Positions 1-7,661 are shown, counted from the first letter of the stretch. The stretch is DNA of 32,659 nt from Paraburkholderia piptadeniae (GCF_900007165.1 NZ_CYGY02000138.1:1-32659); one strand, 5' to 3'. The notes: generated by a model not told the origin, from the sequence alone. Made by a program: numbers and translations.

Positions 1-254
1 ACTTCTTCACGCTGTCCAATGGCGGCTTCTACATGGCCCCGGCTGACTCGGCGCGCGTGCATGTGCGCCGGCACCTGAACGGCTACAGCGACATGATGGG
101 CGCGGACGCCTTCGGCATCACCGTGACCCTGTTCGCCCTCTGCCACCTCGCGGAAAGAACGCTCGACGATGCCATCGCCGACCGCTATCACCAGTTGCGC
201 GTGTTCGCCACGCAGCACGTGGAGGCCGCCAATATTCTCCGCGCAATCGACTGA
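1..254 (+). CDS. klcA: ArdB/KlcA-family antirestriction protein, 5'-truncated by the window edge
   Basis: The reading frame is open from position 3 to a TGA at 252-254, so only the C-terminal 83 or so residues are present. The text FFTLSNGGFYMAP, then a GYSDMMGADAFGITVTLFAL stretch and a final YHQLRVFATQHVEAANILRAID, matches my memory of the C-terminal half of ArdB/KlcA proteins (NGGFYMAP, SADAAGIV, YHxLRxxxxxHPEAxxIxxAID). Members of this family relieve type I restriction when a plasmid enters a new host, and they are usually carried in plasmid leading or maintenance regions. The ATG at 33 lies inside the conserved NGGFYMAP block and is not the true start. A DUF932 gene follows 54 bp downstream, a common plasmid pairing. 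Function is assigned by family only. Confidence 0.8.
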   Translation, partial: FFTLSNGGFYMAPADSARVHVRRHLNGYSDMMGADAFGITVTLFALCHLAERTLDDAIADRYHQLRVFATQHVEAANILRAID

Positions 255-261
255 TCCACCG

Positions 262-284
262 GCCCCGGCCCGCGGGGTCGGGGC
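262..284 (+). terminator. GC-rich hairpin between ardB/klcA and the DUF932 gene
   Basis: GCCCCG (262-267) can pair with CGGGGC (279-284), with further G/C pairing possible in the loop, followed by TGCTCCTTTCATT. It lies just after the antirestriction stop codon and before the DUF932 ribosome-binding site. The T run is poor, so it may be an attenuator or mRNA-stability hairpin rather than a strong intrinsic terminator. Confidence 0.35.
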
Positions 285-308
285 TGCTCCTTTCATTGGG
301 GGAACAGC

Positions 309-992
309 ATGAATACGCTTGCCAGCCGCTTTAGCCGTAACGCCCTCGCCCTGCGTTCGGACCGCCCACTATCGAATGACGAGATTGCGCAGGTCGCGCC
401 GTCCATCCTTGCGCAGGCCGCACATGAAAGCCGCTCCGCGCGCTACAGCTACATCTCGACCATTGATGTGCTCGACGCCTTGCGCAAGGAAGGCTTTCAG
501 CCCTTCATGGTTTGCCAGACACGCGTGCGCAACGAGGGAATGCGCGATTACACAAGGCACATGCTCCGGCTAAGGCATGCCGAGCAGATCAACGGCAAAG
601 AAGCCAACGAAATCGTGCTGCTCAATGCGCACAACGGGACCTCAAGCTGTCAATTAGTGGGGGGCTGCTTCAGGTTCGTCTGTCAGAACGGCATGGTGTG
701 CGGCGACACCATCGCCGATATCCGCGTGCCGCACAAGGGCGACGTGGTCGGCGAGGTCATCGAAGGCGCGTTCAGGATGCTCGACAGCTTCGAGGCCGCT
801 GCAGAACAGCGCGAGGGCATGATGGCTTCGGTACTTGATGAGGGCGAGCAGACGGCCTTCGCCCGTGCGGCGCTCGCGCTACGGTACGACGAGGGCAAGC
901 CCGCGCCGGTCACCGAACGTCAACTACTCGCGCCACGTCGCGTAGAGGATCGCGCACCGGATCTCTGGAGTACTTTCTCGCGCGTGCAGTAA
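309..992 (+). pseudogene. DUF932 plasmid protein, 5' part, interrupted by the RIT insertion
   Basis: The 227-residue frame starts at an ATG preceded by GGGGGAACAGC. It carries DUF932-like text: SYISTIDVLDALRKEGFQPF near the start, LLNAHNGTSS and CFRFVCQNGMVCG in the middle, and APDLWSTFSRVQ at the end. DUF932 proteins of this plasmid type normally continue past WSTFxRVQ with ENxxRGG and a terminal block like GIDQNVKLNRALWVLADEMRR. That missing tail is found at 7660-7809, in frame with the last codon here. The TAA at 990-992 is therefore supplied by the inserted element. Function of the family is unknown; it is common in conjugative plasmids and phages. The truncated product keeps most of the domain and might still be made. 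Confidence 0.85.
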
Positions 993-1013
993 CGTTATGT
1001 GTAACGTTACCTG
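990..1013 (+). repeat. Left tip of RIT-1 with a 12-bp near-direct repeat
   Basis: TAACGTTATGTG (990-1001) is followed directly by TAACGTTACCTG (1002-1013). TTATGTG at 995-1001 is also present at nearly the same distance from the tip of RIT-2 (4168-4174). The shared heptamer suggests related end-recognition sites in the two elements. The boundary is set by where DUF932 similarity stops. Confidence 0.5.
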
Positions 1014-1146
1014 AATCATGTTGCGGTGACGCTTATGTTGCGTTGTGTTCATCGCACCGCATGAGATCGGTGTTCGTCTTCCGTTGACAACACATAAATA
1101 ATAGCCCCCACTGGTCACGCATCATCATATTGATGGAGGTGCGACC

Positions 1147-2388
1147 ATGTTTGATCATCTCTTCAAGTCATCCCTTGCTGTGGCGCTCCACGCAAATGCG
1201 CCGTACGCCGAAGAGCGAATCCGATATCTCGAACACTGCGAGCGTCGAGGCGATAAGCATCATACGGTGCGACGCAAAGCATGGGATCTGCTCTGGATCG
1301 CGCATCAGCTCAGTGAGCGCGCTGATTTGCATCTCACGGTTGATCAGTTGCGATCTTTCCTCTTCGATCCCGATCGTAAGGGAATTCGGCATCGACAGAT
1401 CGACAGTTACTGGACGCGAAGGCAAACCATTAGCACGGCTCGCGGGTGGCTCCGTTACCTCGGATGTCTCGATAGGCCTGGTGTGCAGATCCCCTTTCAG
1501 TCACACCTTGACGACTACTGCAAATGGGCAACGAATGAGAGAGGGCTCGCTGAATCGACGGTCGGACTTTACGCTCGCCTCGTCACGCGATTTTTACTTT
1601 GGTACGGCCCGGGTGGGCGTTCGCTGTCCCAAGTTCGTGTCAGCGATATCGATGCGTATCTCGCATATGGCCGTCAACGAGGATGGGGGCGCTTCACCAT
1701 TCGAACTGCCGTCGACGCAATGCGGGCATTCTTTCGCTTTGGAGGCTTAGCGCATTGGTGTGAGCCGTCCCTCGCCGCGGCCATTCAGGGGCCACGGATC
1801 TATTCCCTTGAGAGCTTGCCAGCTGGGCCGACGTGGGCAGACGTGTCGCGCGTTTTTGCGGGTCTCAACTCAACCGATCCGAAGGATGTCCGCGACCGTG
1901 CGATCCTCATGCTGTTGGCAATCTACGGAATGCGGGCAACCGAAGTCGCGAAGCTTCGTCTCGATGATATTGACTGGGAGCGGGATCAGCTTCGCGTGCG
2001 TCGAGCGAAACGGCAAGAACCGCAGGTCTACCCGCTTCTTCCCTCGGTTGGCAAAGCCATTGTCGATTACCTGCAGGGCGTTCGCCCAAGATCAGCTCAC
2101 CGCGAGGTTTTCCTCATGCTTATGTCACCGTTCCGACCTTTGTCTGCAACGGGGATATACGGCGTGGTCTCGCCGCGATTGAAGGCGGCAGACATCCACT
2201 GCGCCCATCACGGACCACATGCGCTGCGCCACGCTTGCGCCGCCCGTCTCGTTGCGCAGGGATTATCCCTCAAGGAGATCGGTGATCATCTCGGACATCG
2301 CAGTACAGACGCAACGCGTATCTACACGAAGGTCGATCTGGCTGGCCTGCGCGAGGTGGCGGCATTTGATCTGGGAGAGTTGTCATGA
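1147..2388 (+). CDS. ritA: RitA-like tyrosine recombinase of RIT-1
   Basis: A 413-residue tyrosine recombinase. A SAM-like core-binding region lies around residues 115-215 (SHLDDYCKWATNERGLAESTVGLYARL). The catalytic domain follows with the box I Arg in GMRATEVAKL, a lysine-rich RRAKRQ strand, HALRH (box II HxxR), LGHRS and the nucleophile Tyr in RIYTKVD. All expected catalytic residues are visible. The start follows a good ribosome-binding site (ATGGAGGTGCGACC then ATG). The stop overlaps the ritB1 start by 4 bp (ATGA at 2385-2388), implying translational coupling. RIT recombinases are thought to act together to move the element, but the role of each is not settled. The 154 bp between the element tip and this gene show no promoter I would defend. 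Confidence 0.85.
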   Translation: MFDHLFKSSLAVALHANAPYAEERIRYLEHCERRGDKHHTVRRKAWDLLWIAHQLSERADLHLTVDQLRSFLFDPDRKGIRHRQIDSYWTRRQTISTARGWLRYLGCLDRPGVQIPFQSHLDDYCKWATNERGLAESTVGLYARLVTRFLLWYGPGGRSLSQVRVSDIDAYLAYGRQRGWGRFTIRTAVDAMRAFFRFGGLAHWCEPSLAAAIQGPRIYSLESLPAGPTWADVSRVFAGLNSTDPKDVRDRAILMLLAIYGMRATEVAKLRLDDIDWERDQLRVRRAKRQEPQVYPLLPSVGKAIVDYLQGVRPRSAHREVFLMLMSPFRPLSATGIYGVVSPRLKAADIHCAHHGPHALRHACAARLVAQGLSLKEIGDHLGHRSTDATRIYTKVDLAGLREVAAFDLGELS

Positions 2389-3314
2389 AACTCGCGGATA
2401 TGGTCAACGCCTATATCAATTGCGAGCGCTCGCGAGGTCTGCGTTTTCGGTCGGACATCAAGGAGCTCCGGTCTTATTGTCGCGCCATGGGAGATGTCGC
2501 CGTCGAAGAAGTCAGGCCGGAATCCGTTCTGGCATTTATCGCAGGAAGCGGTCCGGTCACCGCGCGTTGGGTGCAGAAGTATCGGATCCTTGGACGCCTG
2601 TATCGTTATGCAATCGGAAGGGGGCTGGCATCGGTATCTCCGCTCCCGGCTCAGATTCCGAGACTTCCGCCGCCATTGACGCCGCACATTTACACCATCG
2701 GGGAACTGGAGCGGCTACTGATGGCGACCTATGTCCTGCCGATGCAGGCGCTAACCATGCGCACTTTGCTGCTCCTGCTTTACGGGACAGGGATGCGTAT
2801 CGGTGAAGCGCTGTCGCTCACAATACAGGATGTCGATCTTCAGATGTGTGTGCTGGTGATTCGGAACAGCAAATTCTTCAAGACGAGGATGGTGCCCATT
2901 GGTCCGCGACTCGCGATGGTGCTCGCCGATTACCTGTGGTACCGTCGCCGACGCCCGTTGCCCGCTGGTGATTCCTCGGCCTTCTTCTCAACCCGCACGG
3001 GCCATCGCCTCGACTATGGGTGGATCAGCAAGCAATTTCGCCGCGTCCGAAACGCTGCTGGCATCCGACGTGAAGACGCCGCACGTTATCAGCCCCGCAT
3101 CCACGACATACGCCACACCGCGGCCGTTCACCGGGTTATCGCGTGGTATCGCGCCGGTGATGACGTCCAACGACTACTGCCGCAACTCGCAACGTACCTT
3201 GGCCATGTCAGCATTTCGTCAACGCAGCAGTACATCAGTATCACCACCGAGCTGATGCACGAGGCCAGTCTGCGTTTCGAACGCTACGCTCAACTGGAGA
3301 TCCGCCATGCGTGA
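2385..3314 (+). CDS. ritB: RitB-like tyrosine recombinase of RIT-1
   Basis: A 309-residue tyrosine recombinase whose ATG overlaps the ritA1 stop (ATGA). Catalytic residues are visible as GMRIGEALSL (Arg I), NSKFFKTRMVPIG (the lysine beta-strand), HDIRHT (HxxR), YLGHVS and QQYISIT (Tyr). The HDIRHTAAVHRVIAWYRAGDDVQ stretch, with its longer helix before LGH, is shared with the RitB of RIT-2 (HDIRHSFALQALIRWYRQRADVQ), which supports the assignment to the middle position of the trio. It overlaps ritC1 by 8 bp. It appears intact. Confidence 0.85.
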   Translation: MKLADMVNAYINCERSRGLRFRSDIKELRSYCRAMGDVAVEEVRPESVLAFIAGSGPVTARWVQKYRILGRLYRYAIGRGLASVSPLPAQIPRLPPPLTPHIYTIGELERLLMATYVLPMQALTMRTLLLLLYGTGMRIGEALSLTIQDVDLQMCVLVIRNSKFFKTRMVPIGPRLAMVLADYLWYRRRRPLPAGDSSAFFSTRTGHRLDYGWISKQFRRVRNAAGIRREDAARYQPRIHDIRHTAAVHRVIAWYRAGDDVQRLLPQLATYLGHVSISSTQQYISITTELMHEASLRFERYAQLEIRHA

Positions 3315-4299
3315 CCATACCTTGCTCGGTCCGTGGGTGCGCCGATTCCTGCTCGAGTATCTCGTCACCGACCGTAATCTCGCTCGCAATACACAGGCCA
3401 GCTATCGTGATACGCTGGTCCTTTTGCTTCCGTATCTGAGCAAAGCCAGGAAGACGTCGGCTGATCGTCTTACGATCGACGACCTCTCGCCTTCGCTGTT
3501 GCGCTCCTTCCTCGCATACCTGGAGAAGGAGCGAGGCTGCAGCGGTGTCACGCGCAATACACGTCTTGCCGCGATACATTCACTCGCCAGGTTCATCGGC
3601 ATGCATAGTCCTGAACATGTCGCCTGGAGTGCAGAAATTCGTGCGATTCCCTTCAGGAAGACGCCGAAGGCGACGCTAACGTACATGGACAAGCCAGAAA
3701 TTGATGCGCTACTGCAAGTGCCTGACATTCGGACACCGGTGGGCAGACGCGACTATGCAGTGCTGCTATTCATGTACAACACTGGCGCACGTGTAGACGA
3801 AGTTGCCCATCTCACTGTCGGCGACTGCGCATTGCACGGCTCTCTGGCTGTCAGACTAGTCGGCAAGGCGAATAAGGCACGGTGGTGTCCCCTATGGCCC
3901 GACGCGGCTGACGTGCTACGACCATTTGTTGCCGGACGCGCCACCCACGACTTCGTATTCCTTAACCGGCTCGGACAGCCGTTGACACGCTTTGGAATCT
4001 ATGGACTTGTTCGTCGGGTCGTTGCGCAAGCAGCAGAAACGTCACCATCTCTCGCCGCAAAGCAGATCAGCCCGCATTGCATAAGGCATTCGTGCGCGGT
4101 CCATCTGCTTCGCTCAGGCAATGACATCAACACGATTCGTGCCTGGTTGGGACACGTCTCCTTGGACTTATGTGGGGATGCCGCTTACGTGGAGCAATTC
4201 AACCGATCCTGCATCGGTCGGGAATTTCTCGCGCTACGTCTGCACATTACTTTTCGGTTCGCGCTAGCGTTGAGATCCCTCATCCATATCAAGAGGTGA
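3307..4299 (+). CDS. ritC: RitC-like tyrosine recombinase of RIT-1 with a hybrid C-terminus encoded by the RIT-2 end
   Basis: A 330-residue frame. Residues 1 to about 286 are a normal RitC-type tyrosine recombinase with NTGARVDEVAHL (Arg I), RLVGKANKARWCP (Lys), HCIRHS (HxxR) and WLGHVSLD. At that point the left end of RIT-2 begins (4163) and translation continues into it as LCGDAAYVEQFN and on to a TGA at 4297-4299. The intact RitC of RIT-2 reads WLGHAQLNTTMRYAKAD at the same place. The native Tyr region has therefore been replaced, but the invading end supplies a tyrosine 11 residues after the LGH histidine instead of 9. Whether this enzyme works is unknown. The original C-terminus is not present elsewhere in the window. 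Confidence 0.75.
   Translation: MRDHTLLGPWVRRFLLEYLVTDRNLARNTQASYRDTLVLLLPYLSKARKTSADRLTIDDLSPSLLRSFLAYLEKERGCSGVTRNTRLAAIHSLARFIGMHSPEHVAWSAEIRAIPFRKTPKATLTYMDKPEIDALLQVPDIRTPVGRRDYAVLLFMYNTGARVDEVAHLTVGDCALHGSLAVRLVGKANKARWCPLWPDAADVLRPFVAGRATHDFVFLNRLGQPLTRFGIYGLVRRVVAQAAETSPSLAAKQISPHCIRHSCAVHLLRSGNDINTIRAWLGHVSLDLCGDAAYVEQFNRSCIGREFLALRLHITFRFALALRSLIHIKR
4163..4194 (+). repeat. RIT-2 left terminal inverted repeat
   Basis: This 32-bp stretch starts TGGACTTATGTGG and contains GATGCCGCTTACGT. It is the inverted counterpart of 7630-7661 with two mismatches (at 4176 and 4191). It falls in frame inside ritC1 and encodes LDLCGDAAYVE. Confidence 0.85.
4241..4249 (+). repeat. RIT-2 left subterminal motif TGCACATTA
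   Basis: TGCACATTA lies 78 bp inside the left tip at 4163. The same 9-mer, reversed, lies 77 bp inside the right tip. The near-equal offset suggests a second recombinase-binding site at each end. Confidence 0.5.
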
Positions 4300-4304
4300 T
4301 CGTC

Positions 4305-5495
4305 ATGCTTGAAGAACTCTTTGTTCGCGTCCACGCGAGATACACGTGCTCCCCGCATGCCTCCGAGCTCAACGAGTTCGCGCGATGGTTGATCAGCCAC
4401 GGGTACGGGCCGCGCTACGCTCAGCGACTCGTTTTCCGTGCCATGCGCTCTCTGGATGCGTTCGATCTTCCGTCGGCCAGTCAATGGACTGATCAGCAAA
4501 TCGATCGCGCGTTCCGCAATCGCTGCCAACCTCGGCTGTATCACCACGCCAGCCACGCTTTTCGTGCTTTCCTCCTCTCCGTCGATAGACTTTTACCGAC
4601 GCCAGCGGAGGGCCCGAGGGCGGTACTGATTGAGCAGTTCGCCGAGTATCTTAAGGAGGTTCGGGGGTTGCGTCCACGTACCGTTTCGCAATATGTCAAC
4701 GAAGTTCGTTGGTTCCTGAATGCTACGCTCGCTAATAGCTCATCGATGGATTCGATCAACGTCGACGACTTGGAACGTTACGTCAGTCGACGGTCACGTT
4801 CCATGAACCGCCACACCCTTCACTACGTCGTCGCTCAGATCCGTGTCTTTCTGGACTACTGCTCGGAGCGAGGCGTACTTCCACGGCCGATTCAATCAAT
4901 CGACCTTCCTCGCGCGTTTCGACGTGATCAGCCGCCACGTGCACTCACAACAGATCTCATTGAGCAACTTCTTGCCTCTATTGACCGACATGACCGTTGC
5001 GGTTGGCGCGACTTCATGCTCTTCCACCTGATGGCCCGCTATGGTCTGAGAACAGGTGAGACGACGCGATTGACAACCGATTCGATCAACTGGGCTGCAA
5101 GGGCTCTCCGTGTTGAGCAGTACAAGACGCGAAGCTGGCTTACCCTGCCGCTGGCGAGTGAAACGATTGAGCTGCTTCACCGCTATCTTGCGGAAGGCCG
5201 ACGGGCCAGCCCTTGTCGAGCACTCTTTCTCACTTCCACGGCGCCGGATCGGCCAATGACGAGCGCGGCGGTAAGCGCTGCGTTCAAGTTTCGAGCCCGC
5301 CGCAGTGGTCTTCCAATCGCCGATGCCTCTGCCTATGCCCTGCGTCATTCATTTGCAATGAGGCTGTTCGAAAGCGGCGTGAACATCAAGACTATTGGCG
5401 ACCTGATGGGGCATCAAAGCCTGGAGAGCACGGCTGTTTACCTCCGCCTGAACATGAGCGCGTTGAGAGACGTCCCATTGCCCGTTCCCCAGTAA
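4305..5495 (+). CDS. ritA: RitA-like tyrosine recombinase of RIT-2
   Basis: I start this gene at the ATG at 4305, behind AAGAGGTGATCGTC, giving 396 residues. The frame is open further upstream, but that part lies in the RIT-2 end and ritC1. The core-binding region contains LIEQFAEYLKEVRGLRPRTVSQYVNEVRWFL, and the catalytic domain contains YGLRTGETTRL (Arg I), VEQYKTRSWLTLPLA, YALRHS, LMGHQS and the nucleophile Tyr in AVYLRLN. Box II reads YALRH where RIT-1 RitA has HALRH, so the usual first histidine is Tyr. Its start is 5 bp after the hybrid ritC1 stop, so it may be read through from RIT-1. Confidence 0.85.
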   Translation: MLEELFVRVHARYTCSPHASELNEFARWLISHGYGPRYAQRLVFRAMRSLDAFDLPSASQWTDQQIDRAFRNRCQPRLYHHASHAFRAFLLSVDRLLPTPAEGPRAVLIEQFAEYLKEVRGLRPRTVSQYVNEVRWFLNATLANSSSMDSINVDDLERYVSRRSRSMNRHTLHYVVAQIRVFLDYCSERGVLPRPIQSIDLPRAFRRDQPPRALTTDLIEQLLASIDRHDRCGWRDFMLFHLMARYGLRTGETTRLTTDSINWAARALRVEQYKTRSWLTLPLASETIELLHRYLAEGRRASPCRALFLTSTAPDRPMTSAAVSAAFKFRARRSGLPIADASAYALRHSFAMRLFESGVNIKTIGDLMGHQSLESTAVYLRLNMSALRDVPLPVPQ

Positions 5496-5517
5496 CAACC
5501 AGGATCAGGAGGTCATC

Positions 5518-6486
5518 ATGTGCGCCTTGAATCTTGAGCAGGCTGTCGAGAGCTACCTCGAGTACAAGATTTCGCTTGGTTTGCATTTCCGGCAGGAGTC
5601 CTGGTTATTGAGGCATATCCAGAAACAAATTCTCGAGAATGGCCGCGTCGAACTCGACGCAATTGCATATGAGCGCTGGAACAACAGCATCAAGAATCGG
5701 CACAGCAATACGCGGCGTAAGTGGCAACAGATCGTCTACAACTTCTGCCTCTATCGACGGCGCAGTGATCCCACTGTGTTTGTACCGGAAGCCGAAGGAT
5801 TTGCCAGGAAGCGACCATACGTCACGCCCGTGATCGTTGAGCCCGAACAGATCAGTCGAATGCTCACTGTGGCCACAGGACTCTCATCATCAAACCGCAG
5901 CTTTCCGTTACGTGGGCCATGTATGCGACTCGCCGTTGTACTGCTCTACACGTGCGGACTGCGCCTGGGCGAGCTGCTGCGACTCAAGCTTTCCGACGTG
6001 GAAGAAGGCGGTAGCGTGCTGCGTATTCGTGAATCCAAATTCCATAGGTCGCGGCTCATCCCGTTGTCCGAGAGCGCAGCCGGAGAACTACGAGCCTATC
6101 TCGACACGCGTCGTGCCCTGGCCAGTACCAAAGCTGATGCGCCGCTACTGTGCAATCGCTTTGGAGGCACCTTGCATCCGTACAGTCATCCAGGCATGCA
6201 GGCCGCGCTGATAAATCTGTTTGACGCTGCCGGGGTTCGCGACGAATACGGCCGACGTCCGCGTGTGCATGACATTCGCCACAGTTTCGCCCTGCAGGCG
6301 TTGATTCGGTGGTATCGGCAACGGGCTGACGTGCAATCAAAGTTGCCGATGCTCGCGCTGTATATGGGACACACATCGATCGAATCGTCCGCGTATTACC
6401 TGAAGTGGGTGCCAACCCTTCGTCGGCTGGCTAGCACGCGCTTCGAAGAACGATTCGGCTATCTCGTAGAGGGAGAATCGCTATGA
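5518..6486 (+). CDS. ritB: RitB-like tyrosine recombinase of RIT-2
   Basis: A 322-residue tyrosine recombinase with an excellent ribosome-binding site (ATCAGGAGGTCATC then ATG), 22 bp after ritA2. Catalytic residues are visible as CGLRLGELLRL (Arg I), RESKFHRSRLIPL (Lys strand), HDIRHSFALQ (HxxR), YMGHTS and SAYYLKW (Tyr). The IRWYRQRADVQSKLPML helix matches the RIT-1 middle gene in position and pattern. Its stop overlaps the ritC2 start by 4 bp (ATGA at 6483-6486). It appears intact. Confidence 0.85.
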   Translation: MCALNLEQAVESYLEYKISLGLHFRQESWLLRHIQKQILENGRVELDAIAYERWNNSIKNRHSNTRRKWQQIVYNFCLYRRRSDPTVFVPEAEGFARKRPYVTPVIVEPEQISRMLTVATGLSSSNRSFPLRGPCMRLAVVLLYTCGLRLGELLRLKLSDVEEGGSVLRIRESKFHRSRLIPLSESAAGELRAYLDTRRALASTKADAPLLCNRFGGTLHPYSHPGMQAALINLFDAAGVRDEYGRRPRVHDIRHSFALQALIRWYRQRADVQSKLPMLALYMGHTSIESSAYYLKWVPTLRRLASTRFEERFGYLVEGESL

Positions 6487-7508
6487 AACGCCAACTTCCA
6501 ACTGACCTTGCACAGGCCATATTCCGCTTCTTTCAGGACTACCTTCCCGCCCAGCGAGGGATGAGTCTGCATACGATTCATAGTTACCGGGACAGCGTGA
6601 TATTGTTTTTACGCTACCTTACCGAGCATACCGATAGGACGACAGACAAACTGCAATTGCTTGACTTCACGGCTGATCACGTGATTCGGTTCCTTGCCCA
6701 TCTGGAAGCGGAGCGCAAGAACACTATTGCCACCCGGAACGTCCGGTTGGCGGCACTGCATACGTTCGCCCGCTTCCTCTGCGGTCACGATCCCGAACAC
6801 ATGCTCATTTTTCAGGGCGTCCTCAATATCCCGTTCAAACGTGGCGCACCGCGTGTACCGATCGATTATCTTGACGCGAATGAGGTCGAAGCGCTGCTTG
6901 CTGCGATAGACCGAGGCACCGCGACAGGTCGACGCGATTACGCATTGTTTGCGACGATGCTCAATACCGGAGCACGAGTGCAGGAGGTCCTGAATCTGAA
7001 GGCGAGAGATATCCGATTCGATCCTCCCCATCAGGTTCGCCTCACGGGTAAGGGCAACAAGGTACGCCTGTGTCCCATCTGGGAAAGCACAGCGCAGTTG
7101 CTGCACCAACTGGTACGCGATGCCGATGATTTTACGCAGTCCGATGAGTTTCTGTTTCGAAGCCGCCGTGGTGAACAGCTTACACGGTTCGGCGTTCGCT
7201 ACCTTTTGCACAAATACTTGCCTGTGTCCAGCGGACAAGGATCGCGCGAAGGGGCGAGACGGCCACATCCCCACTGCCTTCGGCACACGACGGCTGTTTT
7301 CCTGCTAAAGGCCGGCGTCGACTTCGCAACGATCAGCCAGTGGTTGGGGCACGCCCAGCTCAACACCACGATGCGATACGCAAAGGCCGATATGGATCTG
7401 AAGCGGCAAGCGCTCTCTCAGGTCTTCCCCGAGGTACTAGGCGCACCCGCTATATCAGCAGTTCCGCTCGACGGTAGCCGACTGACCAGTTGGCTGCGGC
7501 GACTATAG
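6483..7508 (+). CDS. ritC: RitC-like tyrosine recombinase of RIT-2
   Basis: A 341-residue tyrosine recombinase with a complete catalytic set: NTGARVQEVLNL (Arg I), RLTGKGNKVRLCPIW (Lys), HCLRHTTAVF (HxxR), WLGHAQLNTTMRYAKAD (His/Trp region and nucleophile Tyr). The N-terminal region has QDYLPAQRGMSLHTIHSYRDSV, typical of the SAM-like DNA-binding domain. It is the intact reference for judging the damaged RitC of RIT-1. Translation is probably coupled to ritB2 through the ATGA overlap. Downstream only the right end of the element follows. Confidence 0.85.
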   Translation: MKRQLPTDLAQAIFRFFQDYLPAQRGMSLHTIHSYRDSVILFLRYLTEHTDRTTDKLQLLDFTADHVIRFLAHLEAERKNTIATRNVRLAALHTFARFLCGHDPEHMLIFQGVLNIPFKRGAPRVPIDYLDANEVEALLAAIDRGTATGRRDYALFATMLNTGARVQEVLNLKARDIRFDPPHQVRLTGKGNKVRLCPIWESTAQLLHQLVRDADDFTQSDEFLFRSRRGEQLTRFGVRYLLHKYLPVSSGQGSREGARRPHPHCLRHTTAVFLLKAGVDFATISQWLGHAQLNTTMRYAKADMDLKRQALSQVFPEVLGAPAISAVPLDGSRLTSWLRRL

Positions 7509-7575
7509 GTTTCGCGAACCCGGCGCGGCGCGCTGCATGAACGTGGCCGCGCTGACCCATCTGGCCACCCAGAAA

Positions 7576-7584
7576 TAATGTGCA
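7576..7584 (-). repeat. RIT-2 right subterminal motif (TGCACATTA on the minus strand)
   Basis: TAATGTGCA on the plus strand, the reverse complement of 4241-4249. It lies 77 bp inside the right tip at 7661 and pairs with the left subterminal motif. Confidence 0.5.
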
Positions 7585-7629
7585 ACAAATCCGCCGTCCA
7601 CATGGACTTCATACTCGAAAACTTCGCTT

Positions 7630-7661
7630 CTCAACGTAAGCGGCATCGCCACATAAGTCCA
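7630..7661 (-). repeat. RIT-2 right terminal inverted repeat
   Basis: The reverse complement of this stretch matches 4163-4194 at 30 of 32 positions. The plus-strand text ends CACATAAGTCCA, and the DUF932 reading frame resumes within it at CAG (7660-7662). Confidence 0.85.

Larger units (their letters stand above)
990..4162 (+). mobile_element. RIT-1: recombinase-in-trio element, right end missing
   Basis: This segment begins exactly where the DUF932 frame is broken and carries three codirectional tyrosine recombinase genes that overlap or nearly overlap (ritA1, ritB1, ritC1). That is the organisation of recombinase-in-trio elements known from Burkholderia, Cupriavidus and relatives. The left tip has a near-direct 12-bp repeat (TAACGTTATGTG at 990-1001, TAACGTTACCTG at 1002-1013). 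The element stops inside ritC1, where RIT-2 begins at 4163. The rest of ritC1 and the right end of RIT-1 are not found on the far side of RIT-2, because DUF932 sequence resumes there immediately. So this is a RIT remnant that has lost its own right terminus. The exact left boundary (989, 990 or 991) is uncertain. Confidence 0.75.
4163..7661 (+). mobile_element. RIT-2: complete recombinase-in-trio element inserted in ritC of RIT-1
   Basis: About 3.5 kb, bounded by 32-bp terminal inverted repeats (4163-4194 and 7630-7661, 30 of 32 positions matching). It also has a second inverted motif, TGCACATTA, at 4241-4249 and reversed at 7576-7584, placed almost the same distance inside each tip. It carries three codirectional recombinase genes, ritA2, ritB2 and ritC2. 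RIT-1 and RIT-2 enzymes of the same position look alike in motif order but are clearly diverged, so this is not a recent tandem duplication. The left flank is ritC1 and the right flank is the 3' part of the DUF932 gene. The 121 bp between ritC2 and the right repeat (7509-7629) hold only the subterminal motif. Confidence 0.8.

Noticed and set aside
1084..1100. TTGACA followed by ATAATA as a promoter for ritA1
   Set aside because: The spacing between the hexamers is only about 8 bp, too short for a sigma-70 promoter.
4170..4304. Upstream extension of ritA2 to an ATG at 4170
   Set aside because: This part lies in the RIT-2 terminal repeat and overlaps ritC1; the ATG at 4305 has a good ribosome-binding site and matches the usual RitA N-terminus.
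1147..7508. Tn554-type transposon (TnpA, TnpB, TnpC)
   Set aside because: All three genes of each trio carry tyrosine recombinase motifs, whereas Tn554 has only two such genes plus a non-recombinase TnpC; the RIT organisation fits better.
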